Positions 1 to 7,764 of a DNA stretch of 64,000 nucleotides are shown here, piece after piece; position 1 is the stretch's first letter, and each line of letters begins with the position of its first letter. Origin of the DNA: an uncultured Octadecabacter sp. (GTDB lineage: Bacteria; Pseudomonadota; Alphaproteobacteria; Rhodobacterales; Rhodobacteraceae); assembly GCA_937891785.1 (NCBI GenBank), contig CALAGN010000033.1, positions 1 to 64,000 on the forward strand, in the 5' to 3' direction. Both the position numbers and the translations under genes were made by a program. The notes beneath the pieces were generated by a model. It worked only from the letters and a program-made list of their open reading frames with translations. It did no database searches and was not told where the DNA came from.

Positions 1-55
1 CTATCACGCTGGATTCATACAGTGAATCCCTACAACCGATTTGTGCAACAAAGCC
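1..55. mobile_element. Terminal end of an insertion sequence (IS5-like), rest outside window
   Basis: Read on the minus strand, the first bases contain GGCTTTGTTGCACAAATC, which resembles the terminal inverted repeats of IS5-group elements (IS903-type ends begin GGCTTTGTTG). The element would lie to the left of the window and end at about base 55. Its transposase is not visible. Right after this end the sequence becomes coding for an MBL-fold protein whose N-terminus is missing, as expected if the element inserted into that gene. The family assignment rests on the repeat alone, and the other end and target duplication cannot be seen. Confidence 0.6.
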
Positions 56-832
56 CCCGCGAATCGTCGCCTTGTTCAGACGGGCGCGCCGCGTGAAAAG
101 CTGCGTTTGCCTGTGCGCTGGGGCCTGTTTGAGCATCCAAACGTGGGTTGGGTGATGATTGATACCGGCTATATGCCGGCCGCCCTAAGCGCACCTGACC
201 GCTCGCTTGGGTTACGGATTTATTCGGTGGCCCTGCGCGCACAGTCGCACGAGGCTGGACAGCCCGAGGTCATCCTTGCCCGTCTTGGGTTGGGCGTTGC
301 CGATGTGGCCATGGTGATTGTTACCCATTTTCATGCAGATCATGTGGCGGGGCTGCACTCGTTTGTGAATGCGCGTTTTGTGGCGTCAGGTGCTGCGATC
401 GCTGCGGTGCAGGCGCGCAGCTATCTGGGCAATATGAAGCGCGGAGTATTTGGTGAACTGGTTCCGGCTGATTTCAAAGCGCGGATGGTGGCAATTGAAG
501 ACTTGGCACAAGCCGAGGCCGCCGGGTTGCAGGGCGGCGATATTTTTGGCGACGGGACCGTGCTGGCGATCCCGCTTGCAGGTCACGCCGAGGGGCATTT
601 TGGCCTGCTGTTTTCTGACCAGCCGCGCCCGTTTCTTTATGGCGTCGATCCGCAGTGGCTTATGGCTGCGGTAACGCAAAATGCACCACTGGGATACCCC
701 GCGCGCCTGATCTTTGATGACTATGCAGCGGGGTTGGTCAGTGTAGCGCGACTGCGTGATTTCATGGCGCAGGGGGGTGACCTGGCCCTATGTCATGATC
801 CTGCCAAAATGCCATATGATGGCGACGCTTGA
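41..832 (+). CDS. MBL-fold metallo-hydrolase (AHL-lactonase-like), 5' end cut by an IS
   Basis: This is a metallo-beta-lactamase-fold hydrolase. The metal-binding motif THFHADH lies near residue 92, followed by a later His (GHAEGH, about 183) and a C-terminal Asp/His region. The DTGY strand near residue 42 and the overall layout resemble quorum-quenching N-acyl-homoserine lactonases such as AttM, but substrate cannot be told from sequence. The ORF opens with a TTG inside the insertion-sequence end, so about the first five codons are IS-derived and the native start is lost. The first strand of the fold appears shortened. It may still be translated from the TTG, or be dead. It has no operon partner here; the next gene is convergent. 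Confidence 0.7.
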   Translation: MCNKAPANRRLVQTGAPREKLRLPVRWGLFEHPNVGWVMIDTGYMPAALSAPDRSLGLRIYSVALRAQSHEAGQPEVILARLGLGVADVAMVIVTHFHADHVAGLHSFVNARFVASGAAIAAVQARSYLGNMKRGVFGELVPADFKARMVAIEDLAQAEAAGLQGGDIFGDGTVLAIPLAGHAEGHFGLLFSDQPRPFLYGVDPQWLMAAVTQNAPLGYPARLIFDDYAAGLVSVARLRDFMAQGGDLALCHDPAKMPYDGDA

Positions 833-900
833 CGGGACTGGCACACCGATGAACGACTAGGCCATGATCATGGCGGCACAGCCCTTTGGGCACCCAGAAC

Positions 901-2046
901 CTATCGCATCGCGCCTTGATCGGGGCCGTTCCATTCGATATCGCGGGTTGTCGCGTCCTTGAGGCTGATCCGGTCGCGCAGGGCGATGCCGATGATTTCC
1001 GCAAACGAGCGCAGTTGGCGATAGGCCGAGGTCGGATCGCCTTGCCACTTCAGGACGTTACCCGCCTGCCGCAAATCGGCACAGAATTGTCCAAAATTGC
1101 CCAACGACAGCGCAAATATCCACATTGCAAGCGGCAAGGTCTGCGGAGTTGTGACATCAGGCAGGATTTCGCGACCACTTAACCCTGCAAGAAAGGCATG
1201 CCCATCGCGGAAAAAGTGGATCCCGCTGGTCGCGCGTGGATTGCATTCAAGCGGCAGTGCACTGCCATCGCTGGTGCGGATGAAATCAAACGAGATTTGC
1301 CCGTTCCAATTTGTTTCTGCGACAAAGCGGGTCACGAATTCGCGCACCGCACCGTCGGTCACGGGAACAAGGTATATTCCCGCGCCGTCGGCCGCGCGGT
1401 AGGGGATCGTGTATTTCGCCAAGGCCGTCAGCTTGCCATGAGAGGCAAGCGCATAGGTGCATATTTCCTCGCCCGCGACATAGGTTTGTGCGACCCAAGA
1501 TGCTGCGGGCGTTGGGTTTATCTTGTCCAGTTCTGTGGCGTCGGGTCGAATCAAAACCTGCGAAGCGAACCGCGACCAGACAGGTTTGAACACCAAATCA
1601 CCCGCAATTGCACGCATTGCGTCCAGATCATCTGATGATTGCAGCAAATGCGTGTCTGGCACGTCAAGCCCCATCGCGGCGGCCCGCATGACGAACGTGT
1701 ATTTGTTGTGTGTCTCGCGCAGCTGATCCATGTGCGGTGCGTAGAGCGGGCACGGCATGTCGGTGTCAGCCCAGACCTGACCAAGGTAGAATACTTCTTC
1801 GTTGATCGGGATCACCAGATCGACGGCTTCCTCGTGCAACACGCGTTGCAGCGCGCCACGATAGGCCGCCATATCAAACCGCGGCGAGGGGAGTTGAACA
1901 TAGCGTGCGCACGCCGCTCTGCGCGCCGCCATTGGGTGCGCCATGCTGTCAGCCAGTAAGACGCGCTGGCCCGCGTCATTCAAAAGTCGAGCCAGATGCA
2001 GAGCCGCCGGTACGCGCGCACCGGTGATCAAAAAGGTCTGTGTCAT
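901..2046 (-). CDS. ATP-grasp domain protein
   Basis: A 381-residue protein with an N-terminal Rossmann-like pre-ATP-grasp domain (FLITGARVPAALHLARLL) and a central ATP-grasp fold, comparable to the carbamoyl-phosphate-synthase-like ligases of unknown substrate. A likely metal/ATP-binding strand is SFDFIRTSDGSALPLECNPR near residue 275, including the typical E-x-N-P-R. ATP-grasp enzymes join a carboxylate to an amine or thiol through an acyl-phosphate; which ones are used here is unknown. The first ATG at 2046 is preferred over an in-frame TTG two codons earlier. It sits 9 bp behind the decayed aldehyde dehydrogenase on the same strand, so it may have lost its original promoter context. Confidence 0.75.
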   Translation of the reverse strand: MTQTFLITGARVPAALHLARLLNDAGQRVLLADSMAHPMAARRAACARYVQLPSPRFDMAAYRGALQRVLHEEAVDLVIPINEEVFYLGQVWADTDMPCPLYAPHMDQLRETHNKYTFVMRAAAMGLDVPDTHLLQSSDDLDAMRAIAGDLVFKPVWSRFASQVLIRPDATELDKINPTPAASWVAQTYVAGEEICTYALASHGKLTALAKYTIPYRAADGAGIYLVPVTDGAVREFVTRFVAETNWNGQISFDFIRTSDGSALPLECNPRATSGIHFFRDGHAFLAGLSGREILPDVTTPQTLPLAMWIFALSLGNFGQFCADLRQAGNVLKWQGDPTSAYRQLRSFAEIIGIALRDRISLKDATTRDIEWNGPDQGAMR

Positions 2047-2055
2047 TTCCAAACT

Positions 2056-2981
2056 CTAGGGGAACGATACCGCTTTGACTTCAAGAAAATCATGGATGCT
2101 ATGCGCGCCGCCTTCACGACCGATGCCCGACATCTTGTAGCTGCCAAATGGGCTGCCCCAACTGATGTTCGAGCCATTGATATGCACCACACCAGGCCGC
2201 AAGAACCCCCAACCCTTGTGGCGCGGGCGTCGTCGCAAGTCTGCACATAGGCGGCAAGCCTATAGGGTGTATCGTTGGCGATTTTGATCTCGTCTTCCTT
2301 GTCGTCAAATGGCAGGTCCGCGAGGACTGGCCCGAATACTTCTTCGCGTGCGATCAGCATGTCGTTGGTCACATCGGCAAAAATAGTCGGACGCGTGTAG
2401 TGGCCAATGTTAAAGTCCGAAGGTTTGTCCAAACCGCCCACAAGCAGGGTCGCGCTATCGTCGACGCCGGCTTGGTCGGCGCGTCGACTTTCCGCGCATC
2501 GCCGGCCTCTTTGGTGACAGCAATGGCGCGGTCATAGGCCGAGCGTTCAACCAACATGCGGGTCGGGGCATTGCAGGACTTCGCCGTAAAGCATTGCATC
2601 AAGCGGGATCAGTTTGGACGGCTTTAACACCATCGTGCATCTGGCAGCCAAGGCGGGCAGCACCTTGAGCACGATCTGGTTGATCGGCCAGTTCCAAGGG
2701 GAAATCAGCCCGCACACACCAATCGCTTCGTGCAGAAGGTTGCCACCATTCCGGCTGATCTAGAAAAAATCCATCGCCTTGAGGGCATCAAGAACACCGT
2801 CCAGGTGGCCAATGCCAATGCCAATGCCAATGCCAACGGCAGCCTGCGCACCGTGTGCCAGATCGCGCGGGGCACCTATTTCGGCGCTGTTGATATCGGC
2901 AAATTAATCGTGGCGGCGGGTGTGAACCGTGCGGATGCTTTCGAGCGGGGCAATACGATCACCGGGGTCTCTGCAAAAAAA
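2056..2981 (-). pseudogene. Decayed aldehyde dehydrogenase (PuuC-like context)
   Basis: Minus-strand translation gives successive aldehyde dehydrogenase blocks in the right order: a helix (RIAPLESIRTVHTRRHD), EIGAP, the active-site approach GVCGLISPWNWPINQ, SCNAPTRMLVER with the catalytic Cys, YTRPTIFADVTNDM, REEVFGPVL and the C-terminal FGSYKMSGIGREGG. The gene is broken in several ways. The first 50 or so residues are missing, two in-frame stops occur (TAA near 2911, TAG near 2761), and the segment between KPSKLIPL and the SCNAPTR block is deleted. A further stretch of about 30 codons is lost after DARKV, and a frameshift near 2230 separates the last 60 codons. It directly follows the PuuB-like gene, so it was probably the aldehyde dehydrogenase of the polyamine pathway. 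Confidence 0.9.
2811..2834. repeat. Hexanucleotide tandem repeat AATGCC x4 in the ALDH pseudogene
   Basis: Four perfect copies of AATGCC, flanked by near-copies on either side. In the frame of the decayed aldehyde dehydrogenase this reads as alternating Gly-Ile (AAVGIGIGIGIGHLD). Functional family members have a single V/G/I-G-H-L at this place, so the repeat looks like a slippage expansion that kept the reading frame. Confidence 0.8.
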
Positions 2982-4289
2982 TTAGAACCTGTCACGCATG
3001 GCATACCAAAGCATTGCCGCGACCAGCAGCGGCGTGCGCAATGTCATGCCACCGGGAAAGCGCTTGGTCGCAACGTCAGCAAAAAGATCAAACTTTTCGG
3101 CCTGTCCCTGCACCGCCTGTGCGGCCAGCTTGCCAGCCAGTGTCGCCATGGCCACGCCGTGACCGCTATAGCCGCTAGCCGAAAGGATGTTTCCAGTAAC
3201 ACGCGCGAAATGCGGCATCCGGTTCATCGTGATGCCAAGGGTGCCACCCCAAGCATAGTCGATTTTCACATCTCGCAGTTGCGGATAAATCTGGGTCATG
3301 GGTTTGCGCACAAGGGCCGCGATATCGCTGGGAAACTTGTAGCCATAGCTTTCGCCGCCGCCAAACAGCATCCGGCGATCCTCGGACAGACGGAAATAGT
3401 TGATCACGAACTTGCTGTCGGCCACGGCGTGATTGTCACGGATCAGCCCGCGTGCCGTGGCTTCATCCAAAGGCTGTGTCGCGACGATAAAGTTGTTGAT
3501 CGGCATCACGCGCGCGGCAACGCCACCATTCAGTTCGCCCAGATAGCCGTTACAGGCCAAAAGAACGTGATTGGCCGAAATCACGGCGCCGGATGTGATG
3601 ACTTGGGCAGGATCACCCTGTTTGACGTCCAAGACCTTGGTGTTTTCGAAAACCCGCACACCGGCATCGACGCAGGCGCGCGCCAGACCCAGTGCATAGC
3701 GCAGCGGGTGCAGATGTCCGCCGCCCATGTCCAGTGATCCGCCATGATAGGCAGGTGATCCCACAAGATCGCGCATTTCATCGCGGTGCACGGCACGGAC
3801 CTTGTCGTATCCATATTCGCTGTTGAGCTTGTCCACATAGGCATGCGTGTGGGACACATCACGCACGCGGTGATCCGCCTCGATAACACCGGGTGTCCAG
3901 CCACAATCCATATCGTGGTTGTTGATTAGGCTGCGCACCAATGAAACCGAATCTTGTGACAAATCCCACAGCGCACGGGCGCGGTCCTTGCCGACCATGT
4001 TTTCAAGGTCATCCTGACCGATCCGCTGACCGCCGCTAACTTGACCGCCATTGCGCCCTGATGCGCCAAATCCCACACGGTGTGCGTCCAGCAAAACGAC
4101 GTCAAATCCCGCCTGTGCCAGATGAAGTGCGGCTGACAGTCCAGTATAACCCGCGCCGACAACACAAACATCGGCGCGCAATGCCCCTGCTGCTGCCAAC
4201 ATGGCGGGCAGGTGCGTGGATGTTGCCGCATAATAGGACGTCGGATATTCGCCCTGACGGTCATTGGCGTTTAGGATGTCTAGTGCCAT
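2982..4289 (-). CDS. puuB: Gamma-glutamylputrescine oxidoreductase-like FAD enzyme
   Basis: A DAO-family FAD oxidoreductase of 435 residues. The N-terminal SYYAAT...LRADVCVVGAGYTGLSAALHL carries the GxGxxG dinucleotide fold near residue 45, followed by GFGASGRNGGQ, a signature closely matching E. coli PuuB. PuuB oxidises gamma-glutamyl-putrescine to the aldehyde, which an aldehyde dehydrogenase (PuuC) then converts. Here the neighbouring dehydrogenase is dead, while PuuA, the first enzyme, is encoded at 10614. It starts 4 bp after the aminotransferase stop on the same strand and probably shares its transcript and operator. Related enzymes oxidise other secondary amines, so exact substrate is inferred from context. 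Confidence 0.82.
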   Translation of the reverse strand: MALDILNANDRQGEYPTSYYAATSTHLPAMLAAAGALRADVCVVGAGYTGLSAALHLAQAGFDVVLLDAHRVGFGASGRNGGQVSGGQRIGQDDLENMVGKDRARALWDLSQDSVSLVRSLINNHDMDCGWTPGVIEADHRVRDVSHTHAYVDKLNSEYGYDKVRAVHRDEMRDLVGSPAYHGGSLDMGGGHLHPLRYALGLARACVDAGVRVFENTKVLDVKQGDPAQVITSGAVISANHVLLACNGYLGELNGGVAARVMPINNFIVATQPLDEATARGLIRDNHAVADSKFVINYFRLSEDRRMLFGGGESYGYKFPSDIAALVRKPMTQIYPQLRDVKIDYAWGGTLGITMNRMPHFARVTGNILSASGYSGHGVAMATLAGKLAAQAVQGQAEKFDLFADVATKRFPGGMTLRTPLLVAAMLWYAMRDRF

Positions 4290-4293
4290 GAGA

Positions 4294-5688
4294 TCAGCCC
4301 GCCACGTTCAGGCCATTGGCCTTGATCTCGGCGTAGGTCTTATCAAGGGCGCTTGCGGCGCGTTCCATCATGGTGTCCACTTCGTCGTGCGTAATCACGA
4401 GCGGCGGCGAGATAATCATCCGGTCGCCAACATGGCGCATGATCAGACCGCCATTAAAGCAATGTTCGCGGCAGATGTAGCCCACGGTGCCACTGTCGGA
4501 TGCAAAGGGCGCGCGGTTTGCTTTGTCCGGTGACAGTGCAATTGATCCCATCATGCCGACAATCGTGGCCTCGCCGACCATGGGATGATCTGCCAGTGCT
4601 TCCCATTTTGCTTTAAGATAGGGACCGACGTCATCGCGCACGTAATCAATGATTTTTTCCTCTTCGAGAATACGCAGGTTTTCCAATGCGACTGCCGCTG
4701 CCACAGGGTGGCCGGAATAGGTGTAGCCGTGGTTGAAATCACCTGCGTTGGCGATGCCGGCGGCGATATCATCACTGACCAGTGATCCGCCAATGGGCTG
4801 GTAACCCGATGACAATCCCTTGGCGATTGTCATGATGTCGGGGCGGATATCAACGGTCTGCGTGCCAAACCAGTTGCCGGTCCGCCCAAAGCCGCAGATC
4901 ACCTCGTCGGCGATCAACAGGATTTCATGGGCGTCGCAGATGCGCTGAATTTCGGGCCAGTAAGTCGATGGCGGCACGATGACGCCGCCTGCACCCTGAA
5001 TCGGTTCCGCGATAAATGCGGCGATGTTGTCTTCGCCCAGGTCGTGAATGGCTTTTTCCAGCTGGCGCGCGCGTTCCAGTCCGAATTCTTCGGGGGATAA
5101 ATCGCCGCCTTCAGCATACCAGTTGGGCTGGTCGATGTGATGGACGCCGGACACGATTCCGCCCTGTGCGTGCATGCCGGACATGCCACCAAGACCCGAA
5201 GCACCAAGGGTCGATCCGTGGTAGCCGTTGTGGCGCGCGATGATCGTTTGCTTGTTTGGCTTGCCCATGGACTGCCAGTAATGGCGCACAAGGCGGATAT
5301 TGGTGTCGTTCGCTTCGGATCCGGAATTTGCAAAAAAGACGTTGTTGATATGTGCGGGCGCCAATTCAGCGAGCTTTGCCGACAGGGCAATCGCGGGCAC
5401 ATGGGTCGTTTGGAAAAACGTGTTGTAGTAGGGCAGTTCGCGCATCTGGCGGGCGGCGGCCTCGGCCAATTCATCGCGGCCATAGCCGACGTTAACACAC
5501 CAAAGGCCCGCCATGGCGTCTAGCAACTGATTGCCATCCGAATCGGTGAGTGTCACCCCGTCCGCCCGCGTGATGACGCGCACACCTTTGGCGGCCAGTT
5601 CGCCGTTTGCCGTAAACGGGTGCATATGGTGTGCCGCGTCCAGAGCCTGAAGTTCATGGGTCGGCATATGGTTGGTGATCATATTCAT
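4294..5688 (-). CDS. Class III aminotransferase, putrescine/omega-amino acid type
   Basis: A 464-residue PLP-dependent class III aminotransferase. NSGSEANDTNIRLVRHY, the GYHGSTLGASGLGG block, LIADEVICGFGRTG (PLP-contacting Asp) and TIAKGLSSGYQP (the Schiff-base Lys) are all present. The pattern is that of the putrescine-pyruvate (SpuC-type) or beta-alanine/taurine-pyruvate transaminases. Position beside puuB, potFGHI and puuA favours putrescine. The ORF could extend upstream to 5772, but ATG 5688 is preceded by AAAGGAC at correct spacing and the residues upstream look non-coding. It is the first gene of a minus-strand operon with puuB and lies about 100 bp from a palindrome proposed as a GntR operator. 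Confidence 0.85.
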   Translation of the reverse strand: MNMITNHMPTHELQALDAAHHMHPFTANGELAAKGVRVITRADGVTLTDSDGNQLLDAMAGLWCVNVGYGRDELAEAAARQMRELPYYNTFFQTTHVPAIALSAKLAELAPAHINNVFFANSGSEANDTNIRLVRHYWQSMGKPNKQTIIARHNGYHGSTLGASGLGGMSGMHAQGGIVSGVHHIDQPNWYAEGGDLSPEEFGLERARQLEKAIHDLGEDNIAAFIAEPIQGAGGVIVPPSTYWPEIQRICDAHEILLIADEVICGFGRTGNWFGTQTVDIRPDIMTIAKGLSSGYQPIGGSLVSDDIAAGIANAGDFNHGYTYSGHPVAAAVALENLRILEEEKIIDYVRDDVGPYLKAKWEALADHPMVGEATIVGMMGSIALSPDKANRAPFASDSGTVGYICREHCFNGGLIMRHVGDRMIISPPLVITHDEVDTMMERAASALDKTYAEIKANGLNVAG

Positions 5689-5785
5689 GGCTGGTCCTTT
5701 GATATCTTGCTGGGCCGACGCAATCTGTGGGTCGCAGGCGGCGGTTTGCGTGCGATGATATGGCTTCGTCACACACTGTCAACGA

Positions 5786-5799
5786 AATTTGATCAAATT
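5786..5799. promoter_or_regulatory. Perfect 14-bp palindrome, candidate GntR/FCD operator for aminotransferase-puuB
   Basis: AATTTGATCAAATT is a perfect inverted repeat that overlaps the stop codon of the GntR gene and lies about 100 bp upstream of the aminotransferase start. Its core TTTGATCAAA is repeated almost exactly in the palindrome ahead of potF (6545-6564). Spacing and AT-rich arms fit GntR-family operators. The assignment to the adjacent regulator is inference. Confidence 0.6.
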
Positions 5800-6463
5800 A
5801 TGCCGACACGAGGTCCTTACGGATATAATCATGGCCCTGACGGATGTCCCTAGCGATTGCGGCGGCCACGCCTTCGCTATCGCCTGCGCGCATAGCAAGG
5901 AGGGCCGCGTCGTGCATATCGGGCAGATTCTGGGTGCCGTAGCGCCCGCAAACTACGCGCAAAGACGGCCCGACACGCAGCCACAAGGCCGCTGCGATAC
6001 CCGACAGAATCTGCGCGTCTGCTGCCTCGTAGAGGGCGGCATGAAAGCTGTAGTTGTGTTCCAGATAGCCACGCACGTCACCCTGAACGATCGCCAAATC
6101 CAATGCCGCGTCGATCTGTGTAAGCTCATCAATTTGGCTAGAAAGCAGCTTGGGTGTGGCAAGCCGGGCCAAATGCGGCTCGATTTGCAGGCGCAAAAAG
6201 GAAAGTTCGTCCAATTGTGCAAGGTTCAGGACCGGCACGGCGATCCGGCGGTTGCCCTTCGCCTCGAGTGCGCCTTCGGCTGTGAGGCGGCGTATCGCTT
6301 CACGCACGGGGGTCATGCCGGAGCCAAGATGAGCGACGATTCCCTGGATGGTGACAGCCTGACCGGGGGCCAATTCGCCGAACAGAACCATGTCGCGCAA
6401 CTGGCGATAGGCCAGTTCGTGTGCGGGTAAATTAGATGTTTCGCTGTCAGTTTGATCTTTCAT
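5798..6463 (-). CDS. GntR-family (FadR/FCD) transcriptional regulator
   Basis: 221 residues: an N-terminal winged helix (about 14-78: HELAYRQLRDMVLFGELAPGQ ... TPVREAIRRLTAEGAL) and an all-helical FCD ligand-binding domain (about 88-215) with the usual metal-site residues in a His/Asp-rich arrangement (HNYSFHAALYEAA, DMHDAALLAM). FCD regulators are mostly repressors that release DNA on binding a small carboxylate or amine-derived acid. The gene lies between the two arms of the polyamine cluster, divergent from potF, and palindromes flank it on both sides. It most likely controls both arms and itself. The ligand is unknown; a putrescine-pathway intermediate is plausible. Confidence 0.85.
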   Translation of the reverse strand: MKDQTDSETSNLPAHELAYRQLRDMVLFGELAPGQAVTIQGIVAHLGSGMTPVREAIRRLTAEGALEAKGNRRIAVPVLNLAQLDELSFLRLQIEPHLARLATPKLLSSQIDELTQIDAALDLAIVQGDVRGYLEHNYSFHAALYEAADAQILSGIAAALWLRVGPSLRVVCGRYGTQNLPDMHDAALLAMRAGDSEGVAAAIARDIRQGHDYIRKDLVSA

Positions 6464-6544
6464 CGTTCGGCCTAATCCTTGCCCATATATGGCACCGCAC
6501 GAGCGGGGCCAGATGTCTGGATAACATAATTATTGCATATCGTG

Positions 6545-6564
6545 GCAAATTTGATCACATTTGC
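6545..6564. promoter_or_regulatory. 20-bp imperfect palindrome upstream of potF, candidate GntR operator
   Basis: GCAAATTTGATCACATTTGC is an inverted repeat with a single mismatched pair of positions around a TGATCA centre. It lies in the divergent intergenic region between the GntR gene (start 6463) and potF (start 6613), next to an AT-rich stretch (ATAATTATTGCATAT) that could hold promoter elements. It shares AAATTTGATCA with the palindrome at 5786-5799. Confidence 0.6.
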
Positions 6565-6612
6565 AAAGTGAAAGGGCGACAAGCCCTCAGGAATCGCAAC
6601 GGGAGAACTAAG

Positions 6613-7698
6613 ATGAAGAAGTATATGCTGTCGATTGCCACTGGTGCAGTCATTGCGGCCGGTGCCGTGAGCGCCGAAGAAGTGCGCGTATATAACTGGT
6701 CGGACTATATCGACGAGGCGCTGCTTGAGCAGTTCGAAGCCGAGACCGGCATCGACCTGATCTATGATGTTTTCGATTCTAATGAAGTGCTCGAAACAAA
6801 AATGCTGGCCGGTGGGTCTGGCTATGATGTGGTTGTGCCGTCGGGCACCTTTCTGCAGCGCCAGATCACGGCCGGAGCGTTCCAGCCGCTCGATTTCGAT
6901 CAACTGCCTAATGCGGTGAACCTGTGGGACGTGATCAAAGATCGTACCGCACAGTATGACCCCGGCAACCTTCACGCGATCAACTACATGTGGGGCACGA
7001 CGGGCCTTGGCGTGAACATCGGCAAAGTCACCGAAGCCTTGGGCGAAGATGCGCCAATGGATTCTCTGGCGCTGATCTTTGATCCGGCAAATATGGAAAA
7101 GCTTGCCGATTGTGGTGTGTACTTCCTTGATGCTCCGGTCGAGATGATCCCGGCAGCACTGGCCTATATCGGCGAAGACCCCGATACTCAGGACCCTGAT
7201 GTGCTTGCTCTGGCCGAACCAGTGCTTGCAGCCATTGCCCCCTATGTCACCAAGTTCCACAGCTCCGAGTATATCAACGCGCTGGCTAACGGTGACATCT
7301 GTGTTGCATTCGGCTGGTCCGGCGACATCCTTCAGGCGCGTGATCGTGCATGGGAAGCCGAGAACGGCGTCGAGATTGCGTATAACGCACCAGCCGAGGG
7401 TGCGCTGATGTGGTTCGACATGATGGCAATTCCGGTTGATGCGCCCAACCCGACTGGCGCGCACAAGTTCCTTGATTTCATCATGGACGCGCAGAACATG
7501 GCCGCTGCGTCGAACTATGTTTACTACGCCAACGGCAACCTTGCCTCGCAAGAGTTTCTGGTCGAGGACGTGATTGGCGATACCGCGATCTACCCAAGTG
7601 CCGTGGCACTTGAGAACCTCTATACTACCCGTCCATACGATTCTAGCGTGCAGCGTATTGTCACGCGGATGTGGACTCGTATCAAGTCTGGCACCTAA
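6613..7698 (+). CDS. potF: Polyamine ABC transporter, periplasmic binding protein
   Basis: A 361-residue solute-binding protein of the PotD/PotF family. A signal peptide (MKKYMLSIATGAVIAAGAVSA) precedes EEVRVYNWSDYID, the hallmark start of the mature protein, in which the Trp and Tyr/Ser residues line the polyamine pocket. ICVAFGWSGDILQARD matches the second-domain Trp-Ser-Gly-Asp of PotF. It binds putrescine or spermidine in the periplasm and delivers it to PotGHI. The ATG at 6613 follows GGGAGAACTAAG; the longer ORF upstream crosses the operator region and is not credible. A stem-loop after the stop probably lets this gene be expressed above the membrane components. Confidence 0.93.
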   Translation: MKKYMLSIATGAVIAAGAVSAEEVRVYNWSDYIDEALLEQFEAETGIDLIYDVFDSNEVLETKMLAGGSGYDVVVPSGTFLQRQITAGAFQPLDFDQLPNAVNLWDVIKDRTAQYDPGNLHAINYMWGTTGLGVNIGKVTEALGEDAPMDSLALIFDPANMEKLADCGVYFLDAPVEMIPAALAYIGEDPDTQDPDVLALAEPVLAAIAPYVTKFHSSEYINALANGDICVAFGWSGDILQARDRAWEAENGVEIAYNAPAEGALMWFDMMAIPVDAPNPTGAHKFLDFIMDAQNMAAASNYVYYANGNLASQEFLVEDVIGDTAIYPSAVALENLYTTRPYDSSVQRIVTRMWTRIKSGT

Positions 7699-7712
7699 AC
7701 TGACCTGACACT

Positions 7713-7737
7713 GCCCGGACCAGCAATTGGTCCGGGC
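7713..7737 (+). terminator. Stem-loop between potF and potG (partial terminator or mRNA stabiliser)
   Basis: GCCCGGACC and GGTCCGGGC pair perfectly (9 bp) around a 7-base loop, then GATTTTG follows. The T tract is short, so partial termination or 3'-end protection of the potF message is more likely than a full stop; potG begins 28 bp later with no other obvious promoter. Confidence 0.65.
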
Positions 7738-7764
7738 GATTTTGCGCATTCAAGGCCACATTAT

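Noticed and set aside
2730-3737. 335-codon plus-strand ORF with an (Asn-Ala)n run
   Set aside because: It runs antisense to the ALDH remnant and the PuuB-like gene; those have clear family motifs, and the NA repeat is just the other strand of the AATGCC expansion.
6472-7749. 425-codon minus-strand ORF
   Set aside because: Antisense shadow of potF, with Cys/His-rich composition typical of reverse-strand reading of GC-rich codons.
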